Shown in pieces: positions 7,114-13,899 of a DNA stretch of 24,035 bases. Both the position numbers and the translations under genes were made by a program. Below the pieces are notes generated by a model. That model was not told the origin of the DNA and ran no database searches. It saw nothing but the letters and a program-made list of their open reading frames with translations. Numbering within the stretch: the stretch's first letter is position 1; each line of letters starts with the position of its first letter. This DNA is from Thermoproteota archaeon (lineage in GTDB: Archaea; Thermoproteota; Methanomethylicia; Methanomethylicales; B66-G16), in assembly GCA_003649085.1 (NCBI GenBank), contig QMQV01000015.1:1-24035 (forward strand), given 5' to 3'.

Positions 7114-7553
7114 AGGCGCAGTCAACGATAGTTGGAGAAGCCATGCTCGTAATACTGGCGATAGTTATCGCCGTAGCAATCAGTGTGTCAATTCAAAGCA
7201 ATATATCAAGCTACATCAAGAAGTCAGAGCTTACAAGCATCCTGGTGGTTTCGCATAAGAACAGCAGCTTCGTAAACTTCCTCGTTTTCCACAATGGGGG
7301 CGACCCTGCAACCTTAATGGGCTCAGCATACTTCATCTTTGAAAACGGCTCCTCAACGTCTCCTCAGCTCACCATCCTATATGGCGGCGAAAGCCAATCA
7401 TCTAGCGGCTCCTTTAAACTAGACAAGCCTTTCAAGTTTGGAGACGTCTTAATAATTGAAGTTAATTGTTCGAGCTACGATGAGGGGGTCTTATACCTAA
7501 CAATCAGCGACTTAGACTCTGTTTTAGCTGATGTAGAGGTAGCTTGGCCTTGA
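7110..7553 (+). CDS. Minor pilin-like protein, 147 aa
   Basis: This is a predicted pilus-associated subunit. The very short leader MKA is followed by QSTIVGEAML. The K-A before Q-S matches the archaeal prepilin peptidase pattern, and a glutamate at mature position 7 precedes a strongly hydrophobic helix to about residue 28. The body includes FHNGGDPATL, closely resembling the HMGGDPAYL motif of the 3199-3693 pilin, so the two share a fold. Four sequons (NIS, NSS, NGS, NCS) could be glycosylated. The TTG start overlaps the platform stop in a TTGA junction, and the stop overlaps the next gene in the same way, which implies coupled translation. Encoded after the machinery rather than with the front pilins, it is more likely a minor or tip subunit, or an assembly factor, than the main fibre protein. 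Confidence 0.75.
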   Translation: MKAQSTIVGEAMLVILAIVIAVAISVSIQSNISSYIKKSELTSILVVSHKNSSFVNFLVFHNGGDPATLMGSAYFIFENGSSTSPQLTILYGGESQSSSGSFKLDKPFKFGDVLIIEVNCSSYDEGVLYLTISDLDSVLADVEVAWP

Positions 7554-8722
7554 AGAGTCTAGGGGTTTCGCCAGCTATCGCCGTGGCGGTAATCCTAGTC
7601 GCCTTAGTGACAGCAGCTTCCGTTATACACGCATATATAGTCCCCGAGGTGAGAAGGGAAATAATTTTCAATCACATGCGATACATCTCACATGAATTAA
7701 GTAGGCTTTATACAAGTGGGCAAAGCATAGTTAAGCTTTCAGCTGAAGGAATTCCCCTGTTTTCTCCAGCGGCTTCTCCAGGCTTCGTAGTGTCGCTAGG
7801 TGTAGAGGATCTGTGCATAAACATCACAGCGTACAACTTAACGCTGGAAAGCGAGCACACGCTTTGGCTACGTGATGCTGGCTTCATAAGCTTCGAAGAG
7901 CTGAACTCTGCTAAGCTTTGCATACCTGAGTTAACGTGCTCTACATCCGCTTACCTCGACTTTGGGACTGTTTCATACAGCTTGTCTTTAGAAGCTTTCA
8001 ATTTATCTGCTATCTCGATAAGCGATGGCAACGTTAATGCACGTAACGAGACCTTCATAACACTCACCGTAGGCGTATCCACAGCCACAAGTACCTCATC
8101 TTACAACTTTACCGTTAGGAAAGGTGATGCGATATCCATAGATCTACTTGACCCGCTATTTAATGCGACAAGCGAGGTTCTATCCGCTAAGAACCTCAGC
8201 TTCAGCTTAGAAAACTGCTACCTATACATATCTTACATAAACACTACGTTATCAAATATCTCGCTACTAGCATGTGGCGGAATTAAGTATAGCTGTCCTG
8301 AGTCACAGCTTTCATATCTCATAACCCCCATAGGTTTGCTCTCCTCAGAGGCAGGCAACACCTCATTAGCTTCAACACCGCTGATCTACTGGTCGAGCGA
8401 TGAACTGGTTGTGAGGTTCTACAACATAAGTGGAGTTGAAGAAGCTGTTGGCGGCGTAGGCTCTACAGTAATTTCATTTAAGGAACTCAACTCAATAAGC
8501 TACTCCGGCAACAGCTCTCACATAGTGCTTAATGTGACGTTTAGCGACAATCTACCGTTTAAAAACGCTTTATACCAAACCTACCTCATCTTATCTGAAA
8601 AAGCTCCAAACGGCATTGATGTGAAATGGTATTCTGATGGAGAGAGCTTTTCTAGCATATTGATTAGCGGAGATGTTTGCATAAGCTTAGAGGTTAAGAA
8701 CGTGGTACCCTCCTTCTCCTAG
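7550..8722 (+). CDS. Large pilin-like surface protein with many glycosylation sequons
   Basis: This is a predicted surface-exposed pilus-associated protein. I place the start at the TTG at 7550, which makes the same TTGA overlap as the previous junction and lies nine bases after GAGGT (7536-7540). A TTG at 7544 is an alternative. The N-terminus then reads MKSLGVSPAIAVAV followed by a hydrophobic helix of about 20 residues. The GVSPA core matches archaeal pilins, but the residue before the glycine is Leu, where prepilin peptidase sites usually have Lys or Arg. The extracellular part is beta-rich with about seven cysteines and 13 Asn-X-Ser/Thr sequons by eye, far denser than in the other subunits. 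At about 390 residues it is large for a pilin and could be a tip adhesin or S-layer-contacting subunit. It is the last gene of the coupled run, and a small hairpin follows its stop. Confidence 0.72.
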   Translation: MKSLGVSPAIAVAVILVALVTAASVIHAYIVPEVRREIIFNHMRYISHELSRLYTSGQSIVKLSAEGIPLFSPAASPGFVVSLGVEDLCINITAYNLTLESEHTLWLRDAGFISFEELNSAKLCIPELTCSTSAYLDFGTVSYSLSLEAFNLSAISISDGNVNARNETFITLTVGVSTATSTSSYNFTVRKGDAISIDLLDPLFNATSEVLSAKNLSFSLENCYLYISYINTTLSNISLLACGGIKYSCPESQLSYLITPIGLLSSEAGNTSLASTPLIYWSSDELVVRFYNISGVEEAVGGVGSTVISFKELNSISYSGNSSHIVLNVTFSDNLPFKNALYQTYLILSEKAPNGIDVKWYSDGESFSSILISGDVCISLEVKNVVPSFS

Positions 8723-8724
8723 CA

Positions 8725-8739
8725 TCTCCTTGATGGAGA
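8725..8739 (+). terminator. Short hairpin after the pilus operon
   Basis: TCTCC (8725-8729) and GGAGA (8735-8739) pair around a five-base loop, two bases after the stop of the last pilus gene. The downstream 60 bases are T-rich (TTATTATACTGTTATTATTT region). A five-base-pair stem is weak, so the T-rich stretch may matter more. It is a plausible end for the pilus transcript. Confidence 0.4.
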
Positions 8740-8806
8740 GACTAGAATACTTATTATACTGTTATTATTTCTCTTATTGTTGTTATAATGCATAGGGGTT
8801 TACGGT

Positions 8807-9196
8807 GTGGTATCGCGTGCAAGCGACTGGATTAGGCAAGCTTTAAGGGACTTGAATCACGCTGAGAAATCCCTAAATTTAGGGGATTATGAATGGGCTT
8901 GTTTTGCGTCTCAGCAAGCAGCTGAAAAAGCTGTTAAAGCGCTTTTTCAAAAGCTAGGGATTGAAGTATGGGGGCACTCCGTCTCCCACATGCTTGAGAT
9001 GTTGCCTAGTGATGTCAAGCCTTCGGGCGACTTAATCGATAAAGCTAAGGAGCTTGATAGACATTACATACCTACCAGATACCCCAACCTTCACCCTGAA
9101 GGAGCCCCTCTAGACTACTATACTAGAAACGATGCTGAAAGGGCTGTTAGCTATGCAAGAGAAATCGTGGAATACTGCAAAAGTAAGGTTGTTTAA
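8807..9196 (+). CDS. HEPN domain protein
   Basis: This is a small all-helical HEPN protein (129 residues) of the kind paired with a minimal nucleotidyltransferase (HEPN/MNT). Supporting signatures are the N-terminal WIRQALRDLNHAE, then WACFASQQAAEKAVKAL in the central helix, and the conserved DRHYIPTRYPN segment followed by LDYYTRNDAERAV. Toxic HEPN proteins are usually RNases with an R-x4-6-H motif. Here only RYPNLH fits that spacing, and it is not in an RNxxVH-like context, so nuclease activity is uncertain. GTG at 8807 follows AGGGG by about nine bases. The downstream nucleotidyltransferase gene overlaps its 3' end. In characterised pairs the nucleotidyltransferase acts as antitoxin by AMPylating the HEPN partner; whether that holds here is inference. 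Confidence 0.85.
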   Translation: MVSRASDWIRQALRDLNHAEKSLNLGDYEWACFASQQAAEKAVKALFQKLGIEVWGHSVSHMLEMLPSDVKPSGDLIDKAKELDRHYIPTRYPNLHPEGAPLDYYTRNDAERAVSYAREIVEYCKSKVV

Positions 9197-9560
9197 GCTA
9201 GACTACGAGCTAGTATTAAGCAAGCTTAAGGAGTATGCTCAACGTGCGTTGAAGAAGGGGGCTAAGGAAGTCATTTTAATAGGTTCATTGGCGAGAGGCA
9301 ATTACACCGCCTTTTCCGACGCTGATGTCGTGATAATATCAGATAACGTTCCTCAGAGAGTTTTAGATAGGCTTACGATCTTCATGGACTCTACGCTGCC
9401 CATAGCCTTAGAGCCTAGGGTTTACACTACTCAGGAGTTTTTAAAGATGGCTGAGGAAAAGAGGAAGCTAGCTTGCGAAGTTGCTGAACACGGCATATTG
9501 CTAGCTGGTAGTGGAGAAGTTATCAAGAAGGCTAGGGATATCTTGCAAGGTAAGCGTTGA
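9153..9560 (+). CDS. Minimal nucleotidyltransferase (MNT), partner of HEPN
   Basis: This is a small polymerase-beta-type nucleotidyltransferase. The diagnostic motif is IGSLARGNYTAFSDADVV: Gly-Ser, ten residues, then Asp-x-Asp, the metal-binding active site of MNT proteins. The remainder (PRVYTTQEFLKM and LACEVAEHGILLAG) matches the short archaeal family. The start is uncertain. The ATG at 9153 has AAAGGG upstream (9138-9143 region) and gives about 135 residues with a 44-base overlap with the HEPN gene. TTG at 9189 would give an eight-base overlap and begin just before KLDYELV, which resembles the usual family N-terminus. The overlap in either case indicates translational coupling. It probably neutralises or modifies the HEPN protein. 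Confidence 0.85.
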   Translation: MQEKSWNTAKVRLFKLDYELVLSKLKEYAQRALKKGAKEVILIGSLARGNYTAFSDADVVIISDNVPQRVLDRLTIFMDSTLPIALEPRVYTTQEFLKMAEEKRKLACEVAEHGILLAGSGEVIKKARDILQGKR

Positions 9561-9570
9561 ACCAACTTAG

Positions 9571-9603
9571 CTTTTTAACCTCTCTTGCTCTCGCTATATC
9601 ACA
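9571..9603 (+). promoter_or_regulatory. Promoter of the radical SAM/SPASM gene
   Basis: CTTTTTAACC at 9571-9580 is TATA-like and lies about 28 bases before the ATG at 9604. No Shine-Dalgarno is visible, so the message is probably leaderless, which is common in archaea. Confidence 0.4.
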
Positions 9604-10608
9604 ATGTCGCGTAGAGCTCCAGAAAGCCTTGTTTGGCTGGTAACGTCTAAGTGCGTGTTAAACTGCAAGCACTGCTACGCGTCGTTATATAGGCTTGAAA
9701 GAGACTTGGATTTGCAAGATGTATTCAAGGTGCTCGAGGAAGCTGTTGAAATAGGCGTAGAACACGTACATTTTACCGGTGGCGAACCTTTACTGAGAAG
9801 TGATATACTTGACGTACTTGGACATGCCTTGAACCTAGGTCTTGAAGCTAGCTTATTCACAAACTTAATGATCTTAAACGAGGAGGTTGCTGAAAAGCTG
9901 TCTAAGCTTGAAATACCTATTTACACGAGCTTAGAGGGGCCGAACAAGGAGGTTTTTGAAGCTTTAAGAGGTCGCGGCACTTGGACCAGGTTTATTGAGA
10001 ACTTCAAGACCTTAGTAAAAGCTGGTGTTAAACCTCACGTGAACATAGCAGTTTCTAAGCTTAACTGGATGTATGCCTCAGATTCTATCAAGAAAGCATT
10101 AGAACTTGGCAGCTCCTCCACCTCAATTATACCGGTTATGCCATCTGGCAACGCTCAAAAATTTAATACACATGTGGATTCGGCAAGCTTTGCCTATGCT
10201 TTAAGGCAAGTAGCCAGCGTAGCTGAAGAGCTGGGCATAGCTGTTGCTGTATGGTGTGCTCCTTTCGCTAAAGCTGTAGTTAATTCAAAGCGCTTAAGGT
10301 ATGGTAACTGCAAGGACTGGGACGTTCTAGACATTACTCCATCTGGCAACGTTGTGGCATGTGACGTAATGGACTATAAGCTAGGCAACGTGGTTGAACA
10401 TGGGCTACGAGGAGCGTGGCTTAGGCGATGCTCAGATCCATTGATGGAGAGAGCCCTAAACCCGCGTTTAAGACCTCCCTGTGACATGTGCTCCATAAGA
10501 AGCTGGTGTATGGGAGGATGCTATGCTAGAGCTTGGATAGCGTATGGTGATGTGGAAGCCCCAGACCCTCTATGCCCCATAGTAGCTGAAAGATGTTTAC
10601 AGCATTAA
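9604..10608 (+). CDS. Radical SAM/SPASM domain protein
   Basis: This is a predicted iron-sulfur enzyme that cleaves S-adenosylmethionine to start radical chemistry. The radical SAM cluster motif is Cys17-x3-Cys21-x2-Cys24, and HFTGGEP at 56-62 is the SAM-binding loop. The C-terminus carries a full SPASM set: Cys236-x11-Gly-x4-Cys253, then Cys293-x2-Cys296-x5-Cys302-x3-Cys306 and Cys324. These fit two auxiliary 4Fe-4S clusters. Such proteins include peptide-modifying enzymes (PqqE- and anSME-like) and the AhbC/AhbD heme-pathway enzymes of archaea. The length of 334 is close to the Ahb type. No heme gene or recognisable precursor peptide is nearby, so the substrate is open. The last 12 bases overlap the 3' end of the convergent aspartic-protease-like gene. 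Confidence 0.88.
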   Translation: MSRRAPESLVWLVTSKCVLNCKHCYASLYRLERDLDLQDVFKVLEEAVEIGVEHVHFTGGEPLLRSDILDVLGHALNLGLEASLFTNLMILNEEVAEKLSKLEIPIYTSLEGPNKEVFEALRGRGTWTRFIENFKTLVKAGVKPHVNIAVSKLNWMYASDSIKKALELGSSSTSIIPVMPSGNAQKFNTHVDSASFAYALRQVASVAEELGIAVAVWCAPFAKAVVNSKRLRYGNCKDWDVLDITPSGNVVACDVMDYKLGNVVEHGLRGAWLRRCSDPLMERALNPRLRPPCDMCSIRSWCMGGCYARAWIAYGDVEAPDPLCPIVAERCLQH

Positions 10609-10953
10609 AAGCTCAGCTTCTCTAAGCGTGTTCTTAATAGGGTCTACCTCTAGCCCAAGAGCTTCTAAAGCTGTGACGCCTAGCACAGCTAAGTCATCTT
10701 CTTCTCCAAAGATAACGGTTATCCCTCCTCTCCTACCCATAAGCTCAACTTCAGCTACCCCAACGTCTCTCTCCACGAACCCGCCAAAAGCCCTAAACCT
10801 TCTCCTCTCAACAGGTCTCATCCCAATATCTTCTAACAGCTTCTTAGGGACAACGGTATAGACAGCTCCTATATCAACAACGCCCTCTACGTCAACAAAC
10901 TTACTCACATCTCTCGGGTTATAGACTCTAAAGAAGACCTTAACAACACCCAA
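10597..10953 (-). CDS. Retropepsin-like aspartic protease homologue with altered catalytic triplet
   Basis: This small protein (about 118 residues) has the fold pattern of archaeal clan AA retropepsin-like proteases. The active-site loop region VVDIGAVYTVVP is near residue 30. A second strand pair follows with RRRFRAFGGFVERDVG and FGEEDDL, then VLGVTALEALGLEVDP, the hydrophobic-hydrophobic-Gly motif and C-terminal signature typical of this family. The catalytic triplet should be Asp-Thr/Ser-Gly; here it reads Asp-Ile-Gly. ATA for Ile is one base from ACA for Thr. The substitution removes the hydroxyl that normally positions the catalytic pair, so this may be inactive or a structural relative. 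I chose TTG at 10953 because GGTG lies about eight bases upstream and MGVVKVFFRVYNP matches the usual family start. A GTG at 10974 would add seven residues with no ribosome-binding site. Confidence 0.75.
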   Translation of the reverse strand: MGVVKVFFRVYNPRDVSKFVDVEGVVDIGAVYTVVPKKLLEDIGMRPVERRRFRAFGGFVERDVGVAEVELMGRRGGITVIFGEEDDLAVLGVTALEALGLEVDPIKNTLREAELLML

Positions 10954-10980
10954 GTAGCAGACACCGCTTAACACTTGAGC

Positions 10981-11029
10981 TGAGAACGATATAATAGTTT
11001 AATGGTTTAAAAGAGTTTTGTGGTTCTCA
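10981..11029 (-). promoter_or_regulatory. Promoter region of the aspartic-protease-like gene, flanked by an inverted repeat
   Basis: TGAGAAC (10981-10987) and GTTCTCA (11023-11029) are perfect seven-base inverted repeats 35 bases apart. The outer arm covers the stop codon of the sugar-isomerase-like gene. Between them the minus strand reads CTATTATATCG near 10988-10998, a possible TATA box for the downstream gene. The repeat may be an operator pair, or a long-loop hairpin between the two genes. Confidence 0.3.
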
Positions 11030-11869
11030 AATGTCTGTTAAGAGCTTAACGATGTCTTTAAGCTCGCCAAACCTTGCAGGGCTTCCATCCGGCTTCCTAA
11101 AAGCTTCTACGGTTATGAAATTGAGCTTAACTGGCTTACTTCTAGCAGCTTTTACGAAAGCCTGAATTAGCTGAGATTTTTCAGATGGTGTCACATGCTC
11201 CTCTACCCAATGATCTCTAACAATACAGTCGTAGACATGTGCTCCGACGGTTTTCCTATCGAGAGCTTTAAGCCAACTTTCAACTAGCTCGTTTACGTCT
11301 ACGTCACGTCCTCTTCTAGCAGCATACGCATAGGCGTGTCCGACATCAAAGCAAAACCTAACATCGTCGAAACGCTCGAGGACGCTGACAACCTGGTCTA
11401 CGGTAACCATGAAGTGTGCAGGGTCGTTCTCAATAACGATCTCCATGCCAACTTTCGATGCAGCTTTTAACACCTCCTTAAGCGAAGATGTAGCAGCCTC
11501 AACGAATAGGTCCTCATACCCTTCCACTTGGTCAACCGCTTGGTCGGTCGACAGGTGAAGTATGAAGTAAGTAGGGTAGATTTCGCCTGCAGCCTCAACG
11601 ACGTCGATAACGTAGCTCACGGAAGCCTCCCTAACACATCCTATTGGAGAGGAAAGCTTAACATCACGCCAACAGCCGTGAAAAACCATGTCTAAACCGA
11701 GCTTTTTAGCTTCAGCTACAATAGCCTTAGGCGTTTCACGATCTGGAAGAGGCCATGGATAGTCTAAGCTAAGCTCAACATAGCTGAAGCCAGCTTCAAA
11801 AGCTTCAAGCATCTTCCTTCTCCAACTTCTCCGGTCACCAAGCCACATGGGAAAGCCTACAATCGCCAT
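11027..11869 (-). CDS. Sugar phosphate isomerase/epimerase-like TIM barrel protein
   Basis: This predicted cytoplasmic metal-dependent TIM barrel belongs to the xylose isomerase-like / AP endonuclease family 2 superfamily. The expected metal and active-site residues occur along successive strands: Glu32 in VELSLD, His64 in VFHGCW, His105 in FILHLS, Glu147 in IVIEND, Asp175 and His178 in FCFDVGHA, His201 in GAHVYD, and Glu245 in ITVEAF. At 280 residues it has normal family length. The superfamily includes endonuclease IV, hydroxypyruvate isomerase, tagatose epimerase and inosose dehydratase, and sequence alone does not choose. The presence of both Glu147-Asn and DVGHA resembles the sugar isomerase branch more than endonuclease IV. 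It is divergent from the permease operon, separated by about 130 bases, so it may act on a product of that pathway. ATG at 11869 has no strong Shine-Dalgarno. Confidence 0.8.
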   Translation of the reverse strand: MAIVGFPMWLGDRRSWRRKMLEAFEAGFSYVELSLDYPWPLPDRETPKAIVAEAKKLGLDMVFHGCWRDVKLSSPIGCVREASVSYVIDVVEAAGEIYPTYFILHLSTDQAVDQVEGYEDLFVEAATSSLKEVLKAASKVGMEIVIENDPAHFMVTVDQVVSVLERFDDVRFCFDVGHAYAYAARRGRDVDVNELVESWLKALDRKTVGAHVYDCIVRDHWVEEHVTPSEKSQLIQAFVKAARSKPVKLNFITVEAFRKPDGSPARFGELKDIVKLLTDI

Positions 11870-12002
11870 GGTTAGGACGCCCTATAAATAAACAACATAC
11901 CTTTGCTCTAAGATAATGCCATTTAAGCCTTATCGAAGGACTTATTAATAAGAATAATGAATGTACAAAAAATGACAATAATGTCTCACATAGGTGATTA
12001 TA
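11870..12002. promoter_or_regulatory. Divergent promoter region between the isomerase-like gene and the permease operon
   Basis: The minus-strand TATA-like TTTATTTATAGG (about 11882-11893) lies some 15-20 bases before the isomerase start. For the plus strand, CTTATTAATAAG at 11942-11953 is a perfect 12-base palindrome that includes a TATA-like TTATTAATA. It would start transcription near 11970, giving a leader of about 30 bases. AGGTGAT (11992-11998) is the permease ribosome-binding site. The palindrome may be only a symmetrical TATA element. Confidence 0.4.
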
Positions 12003-13382
12003 GTGTCTGGAGAAAAGAAGATTGAAGACTTTTACGGCGACTATGCTACACTGACAGTACCCGCAGAAGAGCGAAGATCAACGTTAAACTTGTTCATGGT
12101 CTACATGGGCGTCTTAGCTGTTGTTGCAGCTATATTCGCTGGATCAGGCTTAGCAGCTATGTATGATGTCAGCACAATGCTACACGTAGCCTTAGCAGGA
12201 AACATAGTGTTAGGCATTTTCGGGGCTTTGACGGCGTATCCTGGAGGCGTTACTAGAGCAAACACCTACATGTTGCTACGATATCCACTTGGAAGAGTTG
12301 GAGCTATGATAGGAGCACTGATCATAGCTGGCATATCATGCGGTATTTTATGGTTTGCTGTAGAAACTTGGCTCTTCGGCTTGACGACAAGTGTGATATA
12401 TCCGGGACATTGGCTTACAAGTATAGCTGCAGCATCAATATGGGGGGGCATACTTATGATGATCACTGCCTACATGGGGTACAGGAGCATATCGATATTA
12501 AGTTATATAACCGTGCCATTTTGGTATGTGCTCTGCATAATAGGCTTCTTCTCAGCATTAGACTTTTCAGGTGTGAGCTATCAAGCTATGTGGCAACTAG
12601 GTCCAGAGCAGATGGCCCCGATAGGAACTGGAATAACATATGTGATAGGATTATACGCTGCTGGCTGCGTAATAACATCTGATGTCTCAAGATATGGTGT
12701 TAAGCCATGGTCTGGAAGCTTAGCATGGGCTCTTCACGTAACCATATTCATGACCACTTTGCTCTTTATAGGAGGAGTAATGACTTTAGCCACTGGAAGT
12801 CCCAATGTCATCGTAGCTATAGCTAACATAGGCTTAGGAGCTGGCGCATTGTTATTAGCGATTTTAGGACAGTGGACTACAAACGATAATAACCTATGGA
12901 GCGGTTCGTTAGCGTTTGTGAACGTTTTCCCGAAGTTTAAGCGAGGGACATGGGTGCTGATATTAGGTGTCATCGGCACCTTCATAGCAGGCATATGGGC
13001 AGGCGTCTACGGGATGAGCCTTGACCCATTTATAGCCTTTGGAACAATGCTGGGATGTTTCATACCACCTGTTGGAGGAGTTTTAATCGCTGACTTCTAC
13101 ATCTTTAGAAGATTTGTACTCGGGATAAAGGACCCAGCTCAGCGATACAAATTTGGTCCAGGTACAAAATATGGTGCTATAAATGTTCCAGGAATCATAG
13201 CCTTATTTGTTGGAGGATTCATAGGCTGGTTAACGACATTACCAAACTACGCCTTTGGGGTTCCAGCACTAAACGCTATCTTTGCTAGCATAATCCTATA
13301 CTTAGTGCTGATAATACTAATGCATAAAGCTGGCATAAGATACGAAGTTGGCACGTGGATTGAGAAGGAAACAGGCTTCTAA
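12003..13382 (+). CDS. NCS1-family nucleobase/hydantoin permease
   Basis: This is a predicted cytoplasmic-membrane importer of the nucleobase:cation symporter-1 family (cytosine, purine, allantoin or hydantoin transporters). It has about 12 hydrophobic segments across roughly 459 residues. The conserved segments fit NCS1/CodB-like proteins: GGVTRANTYMLLRYPLGR near the first helices, ITSDVSRYG in the middle, and QWTTNDNNLWSGSLAF near residue 300, a region corresponding to the family's substrate and cation-binding helix. I chose GTG at 12003 because AGGTG (11992-11996) lies six bases upstream; GTG at 11994 sits inside that site. The next gene begins ten bases after the stop. Together with the DUF917 and hydantoinase-like genes, it suggests uptake of a cyclic ureide, thiohydantoin or pyrimidine. 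The exact substrate cannot be read from sequence. Confidence 0.85.
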   Translation: MSGEKKIEDFYGDYATLTVPAEERRSTLNLFMVYMGVLAVVAAIFAGSGLAAMYDVSTMLHVALAGNIVLGIFGALTAYPGGVTRANTYMLLRYPLGRVGAMIGALIIAGISCGILWFAVETWLFGLTTSVIYPGHWLTSIAAASIWGGILMMITAYMGYRSISILSYITVPFWYVLCIIGFFSALDFSGVSYQAMWQLGPEQMAPIGTGITYVIGLYAAGCVITSDVSRYGVKPWSGSLAWALHVTIFMTTLLFIGGVMTLATGSPNVIVAIANIGLGAGALLLAILGQWTTNDNNLWSGSLAFVNVFPKFKRGTWVLILGVIGTFIAGIWAGVYGMSLDPFIAFGTMLGCFIPPVGGVLIADFYIFRRFVLGIKDPAQRYKFGPGTKYGAINVPGIIALFVGGFIGWLTTLPNYAFGVPALNAIFASIILYLVLIILMHKAGIRYEVGTWIEKETGF

Positions 13383-13392
13383 GGTGATGCCC

Positions 13393-13803
13393 ATGGAGGC
13401 TGAGATCGCGAAATTTAGAAGAGAAAGTGAGCTTTCAATAGCTATAATGCTGGTCTTAGGCGTTATAACGCTTATCTTAGCTCCATTAACAGGACATTAT
13501 AGAGGGTTTTACCTCTGCTTGGCTCTCGGGTTGATAATAGTCATAGCTTCAGGAGCTTACCTACCAATTATACACGTCAAGAAGGCTACTTCTCTAAGGG
13601 AGCTCGCAATACCAGCTATGCAGAGCTTATGGGTATCAACGTCTATGGGGCTAGGCTACGTAGTAACAGCTTTAGCGGAATACTTCAAGATAGTCTTGCC
13701 AATAGCGGCGACGCTCTTCATAATAGGCTGGGTTATACTGCTCTTCGGGCTTTACAGGCTAATATACATAAGCAAGAAAGCTGGCGTACCATTAGCCATA
13801 TAG
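13393..13803 (+). CDS. Four-helix membrane protein of unknown function
   Basis: This protein of about 136 residues has a charged N-terminus (MEAEIAKFRRESE) and four hydrophobic segments at roughly residues 16-33, 40-58, 78-98 and 102-124, ending in a basic tail. No catalytic motif is evident and I do not recognise a family. The start is ATG at 13393, six bases after AAGGTG (13381-13386); the nearer ATG at 13387 is too close to that site. It lies ten bases after the permease gene and is almost certainly co-transcribed with it. Such a small integral protein next to a transporter may be an accessory or stabilising subunit, which is inference. Confidence 0.7.
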   Translation: MEAEIAKFRRESELSIAIMLVLGVITLILAPLTGHYRGFYLCLALGLIIVIASGAYLPIIHVKKATSLRELAIPAMQSLWVSTSMGLGYVVTALAEYFKIVLPIAATLFIIGWVILLFGLYRLIYISKKAGVPLAI

Positions 13804-13899
13804 CCCCATCAACATCTCTTCATCAACTCTCCCTATTTTTGGTATTAACGCTTAAGAAGAATTATAGTTTCTTTAGAGCAGTAAGAAGAGGTTTTTGAT
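13804..13899 (+). promoter_or_regulatory. Spacer before the DUF917 gene with ribosome-binding site and possible promoter
   Basis: A short T run (CTATTTTTGG, about 13832-13841) could weaken readthrough, and AGAATTATAGTTT near 13857-13869 could act as a TATA element. GAGGT (13889-13893) lies six bases before the ATG at 13900. The DUF917/HyuA pair may therefore have its own promoter in addition to readthrough from the permease. Confidence 0.3.
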
